From NCBI GenBank assembly GCA_900556555.1, contig USPF01000071.1, positions 1-8,038 on the forward strand: 8,038 nt of DNA. The letters run 5' to 3'. The notes beneath the pieces were generated by a model. The model saw only the letters and a list, made by a program, of their open reading frames with translations, did not search any database and had not been told where the DNA came from. Positions within the stretch are counted from its first letter, which is position 1; each line of letters starts with the position of its first letter. The translations under genes were made by a program, and so were the position numbers. Shown one piece after another: positions 1 to 6,156 of the stretch. This stretch comes from an uncultured Blautia sp. GTDB taxonomy: Bacteria; Bacillota; Clostridia; Lachnospirales; Lachnospiraceae.

Positions 1-1
1 A

Positions 2-586
2 TTTGCTTTTCAGACCATGAAGGATGATTTGGAGAGAATGGAATATACACCGGGAAATTGTTATAATTTTCATCCTGGAAGCCATGTGAACCAGGGAGCA
101 GAAGCCGGAATCTCCATGATCTCTGAAATGCTGAACCAGATTCTGGTGCCACAGCAGAGCACTACGGTACTTTTGGAAACCATGGCAGGCAAAGGAAGCG
201 AAGTGGGCAGGGAATTTAAAGAAATCAGGGAAATTTTAGACAGAGTCACACTTTCAGATAAGATGGGTGTCTGTCTGGATACCTGTCATGTGTATGATGC
301 AGGATATGACCTGGTACAGGATTTAGACGGGGTGCTTACAAAATTTGATGAAGTCATTGGTTTAAACAGGCTGAAAGCCGTTCATCTAAATGACAGTATG
401 TTTGGTCTTGGCAGCCACAAGGATCGTCATGCGAAAATCGGAGAAGGAAAAATCGGTTTGGAGGCCATAGTCCGTATCATCAACCATCCGGCACTGAAAC
501 ATTTGCCTTTTTATCTGGAAACGCCAAACGATTTAGAGGGTTATGCCAGAGAAATTTCTATCTTAAAGGAGTTTTACAAAGAATAG
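2..586 (+). CDS. nfo: Endonuclease IV (AP endonuclease), 5'-truncated by the window edge
   Basis: Endonuclease IV cuts DNA 5' to abasic sites in base excision repair, using a trinuclear zinc centre. The frame is open from base 2, so the gene enters from the left; the ATG at 17 is internal, because coding similarity continues upstream of it. Visible family motifs in order are NFHPGSH (first His codon at 71), [22 protein letters not shown] followed by GEGKIG, and LETPND. These carry the counterparts of E. coli Nfo His109, Glu145, Asp179, His182, His216, Asp229, His231 and Glu261. Aligning on the first motif, about 85 N-terminal residues, including the counterpart of His69, lie outside the window; about 195 residues are present and the C-terminus is complete for a family of about 280. 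No damage is seen. It lies 99 bp upstream of the dgt-like gene and is probably a separate or loosely linked unit. Confidence 0.95.
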   Translation, partial: FAFQTMKDDLERMEYTPGNCYNFHPGSHVNQGAEAGISMISEMLNQILVPQQSTTVLLETMAGKGSEVGREFKEIREILDRVTLSDKMGVCLDTCHVYDAGYDLVQDLDGVLTKFDEVIGLNRLKAVHLNDSMFGLGSHKDRHAKIGEGKIGLEAIVRIINHPALKHLPFYLETPNDLEGYAREISILKEFYKE

Positions 587-685
587 GGGATTTTTTTGAA
601 AAAATTTTTGAAAAAAAGAAGGAAATCGAAGAAAAATCGGTAATAATTAATATGACAGGGTGTTTTGGAAAGTGGGTGACTGCCT
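587..685. other. A/T-rich intergenic gap with tandem T-tract/A-tract units
   Basis: The 99-bp gap between nfo and the dgt-like gene holds no ORF and no GC-rich terminator hairpin. Its left part contains two near-identical units, each a run of T, then G, then a run of A (591-604 and 605-617), followed by more A-rich sequence to about 636. Such tracts can bend DNA and act as UP-like elements upstream of promoters. The units could pair in RNA only through A-U pairs, so they make a poor terminator. The right part includes TAATAATTAATATG (641-654), which offers several -10-like hexamers. Confidence 0.6.
626..653 (+). promoter_or_regulatory. Possible weak SigA promoter for the dgt-dnaG-rpoD operon
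   Basis: TAATAT at 648-653 is a fair -10 hexamer. With a 16-bp spacer the best -35 is TCGAAG at 626-631, which matches only three of six consensus positions. The A-rich tract immediately upstream (598-625) could compensate as an UP element. The site is proposed mainly because this is the only sizeable gap before six tightly packed genes. An alternative -10 is TAATAA at 641-646, and the operon could also be read from upstream of nfo. Confidence 0.25.
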
Positions 686-1705
686 ATGAATATAAGGGAA
701 CAGACGGAAACCAGAGAATTACAGTTTTTAAGTCCCTATGCTTCCTGCAGCAAGAAGTCAAGAGGCAGGGACAGATTGGAAGATGAGTGTGATATCAGGA
801 CTGTTTATCAAAGAGACCGTGACAGGATTGTGCACTGTAAAGCCTTCCGCAGACTGAAAGATAAAACCCAGGTATTTCTTTCTCCACAGGGTGACCATTA
901 CCGGAACAGGCTGACACATACCCTGGAGGTATCCCAGATTGCCAGAACCATAGCAAAGGCACTTTCTCTCAATGAAGATTTAACAGAAGCCATTGCACTT
1001 GGCCATGATCTTGGGCACACGCCGTTTGGTCATGCAGGAGAGCGGGCACTTGACAGGATATGTCCTTTGGGATTCGCACATTATAAACAGAGTGTGAGGG
1101 TGGTGGAACGTCTGGAGAAAAGCGGTGCGGGATTGAACCTTACCTGGGAAGTCAGGGATGGGATTCTGAATCACAGAACAAAGGGAATGCCCCATACTCT
1201 GGAGGGCCAGGTGGTACGTTATTGCGACAAGATCGCATATATCCATCATGATATGGATGATGCACAGAGGGCGGGTGTGATCTCAGAAGATGATATTCCC
1301 ATTACGCTCCGGATGCTTCTTGGCTATACCACCAGAGAACGGCTGAATACTTTTGTCCATGATATTGTACAAAACAGCAGGGAAAAAGAGCAGATTTCCA
1401 TGTCCCCGGAAATCGAAGAGGGACTTCGTGATATCAGAGCCTTGATGTTTCAGGATGTGTACCTGAACCCTGCGGCAAAGACAGAAGAAGAAAAAGCAGA
1501 ACATGTAGTAGAGGAGTTATATACATATTACAGTAAACACCCGGAGAAAATGTCAGCAGAGTACCGGAAGCTTCTTCATCAGGAGGAGGAAAAGGAACGG
1601 GTAGTCTGTGATTATATCTCCGGTATGACAGATCAGTATTCCCTGGAAAAGTTCCGGGAGCTTTTTATACCAAAGCGCTGGAATGTCCAGGAAAAGGAGC
1701 AGTAG
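686..1705 (+). CDS. dgt: Deoxyguanosinetriphosphate triphosphohydrolase-like HD-domain protein
   Basis: This is a 339-residue member of the dGTPase/SAMHD1-like HD family, which hydrolyses dNTPs to the deoxynucleoside plus triphosphate in the cytoplasm; substrate preference cannot be read from sequence. The metal-binding H...HD...D set is visible: His78 in RLTHT, His107-Asp108 in GHDLGHTPFGHAGE, and Asp181 in DKIAYI. The N-terminal REQ...LSPYAS and the RDRIVHCKAFRRLKDKTQVF segment (about 46-64) are also typical. ATG 686 is the only practical start, because an in-frame TGA lies at 677-679 and a weak Shine-Dalgarno (GTGGGTG, 672-678) ends 7 nt before it. The sequence after GFAH reads YKQS, where many relatives have an asparagine (HNxQS). 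Adjacency to dnaG is the usual Firmicute arrangement and fits a link between dNTP pools and replication. The symbol follows family usage; the E. coli enzyme is longer and only distantly related. Confidence 0.93.
   Translation: MNIREQTETRELQFLSPYASCSKKSRGRDRLEDECDIRTVYQRDRDRIVHCKAFRRLKDKTQVFLSPQGDHYRNRLTHTLEVSQIARTIAKALSLNEDLTEAIALGHDLGHTPFGHAGERALDRICPLGFAHYKQSVRVVERLEKSGAGLNLTWEVRDGILNHRTKGMPHTLEGQVVRYCDKIAYIHHDMDDAQRAGVISEDDIPITLRMLLGYTTRERLNTFVHDIVQNSREKEQISMSPEIEEGLRDIRALMFQDVYLNPAAKTEEEKAEHVVEELYTYYSKHPEKMSAEYRKLLHQEEEKERVVCDYISGMTDQYSLEKFRELFIPKRWNVQEKEQ
1692..1699 (+). promoter_or_regulatory. Ribosome binding site that fixes the dnaG start
   Basis: AAAAGGAG lies inside the last codons of the dgt-like gene and ends 10 nt before the ATG at 1710. 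The longer in-frame ATG at 1683 has no purine-rich site upstream of it (the preceding bases read ACCAAAGCGCTGGA). The site therefore supports initiation at 1710 and makes translational coupling with the upstream gene likely. Confidence 0.8.
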
Positions 1706-1709
1706 AACT

Positions 1710-3494
1710 ATGTTTTATTCGGATGAAATCATTGAAGAAGTCCGCATGAAAAATGATATTGTGGATGTGATTTCTGATTATGTGAAATTACAGAAAAAAG
1801 GCAGTTCCTATTTCGGGCTTTGTCCTTTTCATAATGAGAAATCTCCCTCATTTTCCGTCAGTCCGGGAAAGCAGATGTATTATTGCTTTGGCTGCGGAGC
1901 AGGGGGAAATGTATTTACTTTTATTATGGAGTATGAGAATTATACCTTTGTGGAGGCACTGAAGTACCTGGCCGGGCGTGCAGGGGTGACCTTGCCGGAG
2001 GCAGAGTATTCCAAAGAAGCAAGAGCGGCGGCAGATTTAAGGACAACACTGCTTGAGATTCAGAAAAAGGCAGCAGGTTTTTATTATTATCAGCTCCGCC
2101 AGGATACAGGGAAGCAGGGAATGGCATATTTGAAGGGAAGAGAGCTTTCGGATGAAACCATTCATAAATTCGGACTGGGATGTTCACCAAAATATTCCGG
2201 TGCCCTGTATCAGTATTTGAAGAGCAAAGGCTATTCGGATGAGCATTTAAAAGAATCCGGGTTATTTAATATAGATGAGCGAAGAGGCATGCAGGATAAG
2301 TTCTGGAACCGTGTCATGTTTCCCATTATGGATGTGAATAACCGTGTCATTGGTTTCGGCGGGCGTGTTATGGGTGATGCCAAGCCCAAGTATCTGAATT
2401 CCCCGGAAACAAAAATCTTTGACAAGAGCCGGAATCTTTATGGGCTTAACATAGCCAGAACTTCCAGAAAGCCCTATTTGATTGTTTGTGAGGGCTATAT
2501 GGATGTGATTGCCATGCATCAGGCTGGTTTTACTAATGCAGTGGCATCCCTGGGAACGGCTCTTACTTCAGGACATGCCAGTCTCATGCGGCGTTATACC
2601 AAGGAAGTGCTTCTCACCTATGACAGTGACGAGGCGGGTCAGAAGGCAGCACTCAGGGGAATTCCTATTCTAAAAGCAGCGGGAATCCGGCCAAGGGTCG
2701 TGAATCTGGCTCCGTATAAGGATCCGGATGAATTTATCAAGGCAGAAGGAAAAGAAGCCTTTGAGAAACGTCTTGATGAGGCTGCCAATGCATTTTTATT
2801 TGAAGTGAAAGTCCTGGAAGAGCAGTATGATTTGTCTGACCCTGAGGGAAAGACAGAGTTTTTCCGCGAAACGGCCAGAAAACTTCTGGAATTCCCAGAA
2901 GAACTGGAACGGAACAATTATATGGAAAGCCTTTCCAGAATTTATCACATAAAATTTGAGGATTTAAGAAAAATGGTCAATAACATGGCTCTGGGCGGTG
3001 CCTCAACGGCTGTTTCTAAGAAGCCGGAAACGAGAACCAGGAAAAAGGAGAATAAGGAAGATGCAGGGCGCACAGCACAGAAGCTGATGCTTACCTGGCT
3101 GGCTTCTTATCCTGCTATGTTTGACACCATTGCCGGTTACATTACACCGGCAGATTTTACCACTCCCCTGTATCATCAGGTGGCAGAACTGGTATTTGCA
3201 CAGCACGAAGAAGGAGAAGTCAATCCGGCGAAACTGCTGAATCAGTTTTCGGATTCTGAGGAACAAAAGGAAGTGACATCCTTATTTCATGCAACCCTGC
3301 ATCTGGAGCGGAAAGAAGATGCCAGAAGAGCACTTCTGGAAACCGTGTGCAGGATGAAGCGGGACAGCATTGCCTGGCAGAGCGACCATCTCCTCCCCAC
3401 AGACCTGGGAGGATTGCAGAAAATCGTGGAAGCAAGGAAAAGGCTGGAAGATTTGGAAAGAGGCAGAGTAACATTGCATATTTCTTTTGATTGA
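1710..3494 (+). CDS. dnaG: DNA primase DnaG
   Basis: DnaG synthesises RNA primers at the replication fork and docks on the replicative helicase. The protein is 594 residues from the preferred start, against about 600 for Bacillus. Domains in order: a CHC2 zinc ribbon with ligands Cys38, His41, Cys59 and Cys62; a catalytic core containing FPIMD and IGFGGR; a TOPRIM fold with the acidic motif EGYMDV (Glu261) and DSDEAG (Asp305, Asp307); a charged linker (about 430-455, rich in Lys, Arg and Glu); and a helicase-interacting C-terminal domain (about 456-594). An ATG 27 bp upstream (1683) would add nine residues, MSRKRSSRT, but it overlaps the dgt-like gene by 23 bp and lacks a ribosome binding site. 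Starting at 1710 gives MFYSDEIIEEV, typical of the family. The gene begins 4 nt after the upstream stop and ends 40 bp before rpoD. All catalytic motifs look intact. Confidence 0.97.
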   Translation: MFYSDEIIEEVRMKNDIVDVISDYVKLQKKGSSYFGLCPFHNEKSPSFSVSPGKQMYYCFGCGAGGNVFTFIMEYENYTFVEALKYLAGRAGVTLPEAEYSKEARAAADLRTTLLEIQKKAAGFYYYQLRQDTGKQGMAYLKGRELSDETIHKFGLGCSPKYSGALYQYLKSKGYSDEHLKESGLFNIDERRGMQDKFWNRVMFPIMDVNNRVIGFGGRVMGDAKPKYLNSPETKIFDKSRNLYGLNIARTSRKPYLIVCEGYMDVIAMHQAGFTNAVASLGTALTSGHASLMRRYTKEVLLTYDSDEAGQKAALRGIPILKAAGIRPRVVNLAPYKDPDEFIKAEGKEAFEKRLDEAANAFLFEVKVLEEQYDLSDPEGKTEFFRETARKLLEFPEELERNNYMESLSRIYHIKFEDLRKMVNNMALGGASTAVSKKPETRTRKKENKEDAGRTAQKLMLTWLASYPAMFDTIAGYITPADFTTPLYHQVAELVFAQHEEGEVNPAKLLNQFSDSEEQKEVTSLFHATLHLERKEDARRALLETVCRMKRDSIAWQSDHLLPTDLGGLQKIVEARKRLEDLERGRVTLHISFD

Positions 3495-3534
3495 GGAAAT
3501 CATATAAATTAAGAATTGAGAGGATGGAACATTT

Positions 3535-4656
3535 ATGGAAATGAACATGGCGAAATTCAGCGAAAAACTGGGAGAGCTCATGGAGCTGGCAAAAAAGAAA
3601 AAAAACGTACTGGAATATCAGGAAATCAATGATTTTTTCAAAGATTTTCCTCTGGATCCTGAGCAGATGGAAAAAGTATTTGATTTTCTGGAAGGAAACG
3701 GGATTGATGTGCTCCGTATCCAGGAAAATGATATGGATGGATTGATTCTCAATGACGATGACCTCCCTTTGAGTGATGAAGATGATGTGGATATGGAAAA
3801 TATCGACCTTTCCGTGCCGGAAGGTGTGAGCATCGAAGACCCTGTCCGTATGTATTTAAAGGAAATCGGTAAAGTGCCTCTGTTAAGTGCAGAGGAAGAA
3901 ATTTCTCTTGCCCAGAGAATGGAAGACGGAGATGAAAGTGCCAAAAAACGTCTGGCAGAAGCGAACCTACGTCTGGTAGTAAGTATTGCCAAGAGATACG
4001 TAGGCCGCGGTATGCTGTTTCTGGATTTGATCCAGGAAGGAAATTTGGGACTGATCAAAGCAGTAGAAAAATTTGATTACCGGAAAGGTTATAAGTTCTC
4101 CACTTATGCAACCTGGTGGATTCGTCAGGCAATCACAAGAGCGATTGCAGACCAGGCGAGAACCATCCGTATTCCGGTACACATGGTAGAAACTATTAAT
4201 AAATTAATCCGTGTATCCCGCCAGCTTCTTCAGGAGCTTGGAAGAGAGCCGCAGCCAGAAGAAATTGCAGAAGAGATGAATATGTCTGTGGAGCGTGTCA
4301 GAGAAATTCTGAAAATTTCTCAGGAGCCGGTTTCCCTGGAAACACCAATCGGTGAAGAGGAAGACAGCCATCTGGGAGACTTCATTCAGGATGACAATGT
4401 ACCGGTGCCTGCGGATGCAGCAGCATTCACACTGTTAAAAGAGCAGTTAGTAGAAGTTCTTGGAACACTTACAGAGAGAGAGCAGAAAGTTCTCCGCCTG
4501 CGTTTTGGATTAGATGATGGAAGAGCCAGAACACTGGAGGAAGTAGGAAAAGAATTTAATGTAACAAGAGAACGTATCCGTCAGATTGAGGCAAAAGCCC
4601 TGAGAAAACTCCGTCACCCAAGCCGCAGCCGCAAGTTAAAAGATTATCTTGACTAA
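3535..4656 (+). CDS. rpoD: Primary RNA polymerase sigma factor (SigA / RpoD, sigma-70)
   Basis: The housekeeping sigma factor recruits RNA polymerase to -10/-35 promoters. It has 373 residues, the size of Bacillus SigA. Regions in order: 1.1 (about 5-61); an acidic linker (about 62-98, dense in Asp and Glu); 1.2 (about 98-131, [11 protein letters not shown]); 2 (about 138-210, with [12 protein letters not shown], the core-binding [18 protein letters not shown] and the -10-reading [10 protein letters not shown] at 191-200); 3 (about 217-292); and 4 (about 306-366, with [10 protein letters not shown] and the helix-turn-helix ending [13 protein letters not shown]). The presence of region 1.1 and the full set of regions mark it as group 1 rather than an alternative sigma factor. 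A GAGAGGATGG site (3518-3527) favours ATG 3535, although in-frame ATGs at 3541 and 3547 are possible. It lies 40 bp after dnaG with no terminator between, so the two are probably co-transcribed. Confidence 0.98.
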   Translation: MEMNMAKFSEKLGELMELAKKKKNVLEYQEINDFFKDFPLDPEQMEKVFDFLEGNGIDVLRIQENDMDGLILNDDDLPLSDEDDVDMENIDLSVPEGVSIEDPVRMYLKEIGKVPLLSAEEEISLAQRMEDGDESAKKRLAEANLRLVVSIAKRYVGRGMLFLDLIQEGNLGLIKAVEKFDYRKGYKFSTYATWWIRQAITRAIADQARTIRIPVHMVETINKLIRVSRQLLQELGREPQPEEIAEEMNMSVERVREILKISQEPVSLETPIGEEEDSHLGDFIQDDNVPVPADAAAFTLLKEQLVEVLGTLTEREQKVLRLRFGLDDGRARTLEEVGKEFNVTRERIRQIEAKALRKLRHPSRSRKLKDYLD

Positions 4657-4660
4657 GGAT
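4655..4660 (+). promoter_or_regulatory. Ribosome binding site that fixes the trmK start
   Basis: AAGGAT overlaps the rpoD stop codon (TAA, 4654-4656) and ends 7 nt before the ATG at 4668. The earlier in-frame ATG at 4659 lies inside this element and has no site of its own. The overlap of stop codon and ribosome binding site suggests translational coupling of trmK to rpoD. Confidence 0.75.
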
Positions 4661-4667
4661 GAAAAGA

Positions 4668-5372
4668 ATGAAGGAAGTACAGATTTCCAGAAGATTAAAA
4701 ACAGTAGCAGGACTGGTGGGACAGGACATGGTACTGGCAGATGTGGGATGTGACCATGGATATATTCCGATTTATTTAATGCAGAAGCGTCAGATACCGA
4801 AAGCCATTGCCATGGATGTGAATGAAGGGCCTCTTTTGCGTGCAAAAGAACATATCCAGGAATGGGGATTGGAAGCATACATAGAAACACGGCTTTCCGA
4901 TGGTGTGAAGGCTTTACAGCCAGGAGAAGTCCAAAGTATTGTGATTGCAGGAATGGGCGGTCCGCTGATGGAGAAAATTATCCGGGAGGGAAAAGCAGTT
5001 TTTGACGAAGCCTGGGAACTGATTCTCCAGCCTCAGTCAGAAATCGAGGAATTCCGCAGATTTCTGGCAAAGGAGGGATTTTCTATCTTGTCAGAAGATA
5101 TGGTAGAAGAAGATGGAAAATATTATCCCATGATGAAAGCAGTCCACGGTACCATGGTTTATGATTCTGTGGCAGAATACCGTTATGGCAGAAACTTACT
5201 GTTGCACAGACATCCTATTTTGAAAGAGTTTTTGCAACGGGAGCAGAAGAAGGCAGAGGAAATCAGGGAGCGGTTAAAAGATTCGGATACTCCTTCTGCG
5301 AAGATGCGGAGAGCCCAGATGGAAGAAGAGGAAAACATCAGAAAAGAGGCACTGGCTTACTATGAAATGTAA
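4668..5372 (+). CDS. trmK: tRNA (adenine(22)-N(1))-methyltransferase TrmK
   Basis: TrmK transfers a methyl group from S-adenosylmethionine to N1 of adenine 22 in the tRNA D-loop region. The protein is 234 residues from the preferred start, usual for the family. It has a Rossmann-type methyltransferase core: the SAM-binding motif ADVGCDHGYIPIYL (about 24-37), an acidic residue after strand 2 (Asp50 in AMDVNEGPL), the family signature IAGMGG (93-98) and LILQPQSE (about 118-125). A charged helical, coiled-coil-like C-terminal part (about 185-234) follows, also typical of TrmK. An ATG at 4659 would add MKR but coincides with the ribosome binding site; MKEVQISRRL resembles the usual N-terminus better. 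The 3' end overlaps the Nif3-like gene by 11 bp, the common Firmicute pairing of trmK with a yqfO homologue. Confidence 0.93.
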   Translation: MKEVQISRRLKTVAGLVGQDMVLADVGCDHGYIPIYLMQKRQIPKAIAMDVNEGPLLRAKEHIQEWGLEAYIETRLSDGVKALQPGEVQSIVIAGMGGPLMEKIIREGKAVFDEAWELILQPQSEIEEFRRFLAKEGFSILSEDMVEEDGKYYPMMKAVHGTMVYDSVAEYRYGRNLLLHRHPILKEFLQREQKKAEEIRERLKDSDTPSAKMRRAQMEEEENIRKEALAYYEM

Positions 5373-6141
5373 AGAAATCATTGCAAAAATAGAAGAAACG
5401 TATCCAAAAGAAAGGGCGGAATCCTGGGATAATCCCGGACTTCTGGTGGGAGATGAGGAACAGGAAGTAAACAAGGTTTTTCTGGCTCTTGATGTGACGG
5501 ATGAAACCCTGGAGGCTGCCGTACAGGCAGGGGCAGACCTGATGATCACCCATCATCCTCTGATTTTTTCCGGCATGAAACAAGTGACAGCACAGGATTT
5601 TATCGGAAGAAGAATTATCAAACTGATTCAAAATGGTATTTCCTATTATGCCATGCACACAAATTTTGATATCCTTGGAATGGCAGAATTAAGTGCAGAT
5701 TATTTGTGTCTTTCAGAAAGAGAAATCCTGGAAGTGACGTATCAGGGAGAGACCACGGAGGGACTTGGCCGTGTGGGGCTTCTTCCAAAAGCTATGACGT
5801 TAAGAGAATGTGCATCTTTTGTAAAACAGCAGTTAAACCTTCCATTTGTGAAAATATACGGAAATCCGAAGGAGCAGGTGAGAAAGGCTGCTGTCTGCAC
5901 CGGTTCCGGGAAAAGCCTGATCAAAGATGTCATAAAATGCAAAGCACAGGTGTACATTACAGGAGATGTAGATTACCATTCTGCCATTGATGCAGTGGCT
6001 CAAGGGGTAAATATCATCGATGCCGGACACTATGGAACAGAATATATCTTCATGAATCACATGAAACAAGAACTGGAGAAATGGCTGCCCGGGCTGGAAA
6101 CAGAAACCATGCAGATTGTGCATCCCTGTGAAGTTCTTTAG
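5362..6141 (+). CDS. Nif3-like dinuclear metal centre protein (YqfO/YbgI, DUF34 family)
   Basis: This 259-residue protein belongs to the Nif3/DUF34 family, found in all domains of life; its physiological substrate is not settled, and it has often been annotated, on weak grounds, as GTP cyclohydrolase I type 2. The expected metal ligands are visible: His64-His65 in ITHHPLIF, Asp103 in HTNFD, and His223 and Glu227 in DAGHYGTE, corresponding to His63, His64, Asp101, His215 and Glu219 of E. coli YbgI. The N-terminal SWDNPGLLVGD is also characteristic. The length is that of the short form, without the PII-like insert that lengthens Bacillus subtilis YqfO to about 370 residues. The start overlaps trmK by 11 bp. 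A weak AAAGAGG (5343-5349) sits 12 nt upstream, so translation probably depends partly on ribosomes finishing trmK. A role near tRNA metabolism is suggested only by context. Confidence 0.93.
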   Translation: MKCKEIIAKIEETYPKERAESWDNPGLLVGDEEQEVNKVFLALDVTDETLEAAVQAGADLMITHHPLIFSGMKQVTAQDFIGRRIIKLIQNGISYYAMHTNFDILGMAELSADYLCLSEREILEVTYQGETTEGLGRVGLLPKAMTLRECASFVKQQLNLPFVKIYGNPKEQVRKAAVCTGSGKSLIKDVIKCKAQVYITGDVDYHSAIDAVAQGVNIIDAGHYGTEYIFMNHMKQELEKWLPGLETETMQIVHPCEVL

Positions 6142-6156
6142 GAAAGGAGCGGACAG

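Noticed and set aside
17..19. ATG 17 as the start of a short nfo-like gene
   Set aside because: The frame is open to the window edge, and a protein starting there would lack about 90 residues of the family, including one zinc ligand. Truncation by the window explains it better.
590..617. T-tract/A-tract units as an intrinsic terminator for nfo
   Set aside because: Any hairpin would consist only of A-U pairs with a very small loop, and no GC-rich stem precedes a T-run, so termination is unlikely.
980..1249. Minus-strand ORF of 89 codons opposite the dgt-like gene
   Set aside because: It lies wholly within a conserved gene on the other strand, has cysteine- and histidine-rich shadow composition, and resembles no family. 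The same holds for the other antisense ORFs across 1283-7107, including the 146-codon one at 3618-4058 opposite rpoD.
3474..3508. Possible rpoD promoter (TTGCAT with TATAAA) at the dnaG-rpoD junction
   Set aside because: The spacer would be 23 bp, far too long. Other -35 choices match at most two of six positions, and a start from TATAAA would fall almost on the ribosome binding site.
5706..5990. Plus-strand ORF of 94 codons inside the Nif3-like gene in another frame
   Set aside because: It is entirely nested in a conserved gene, has no ribosome binding site of note, and its composition is that of an out-of-frame translation.
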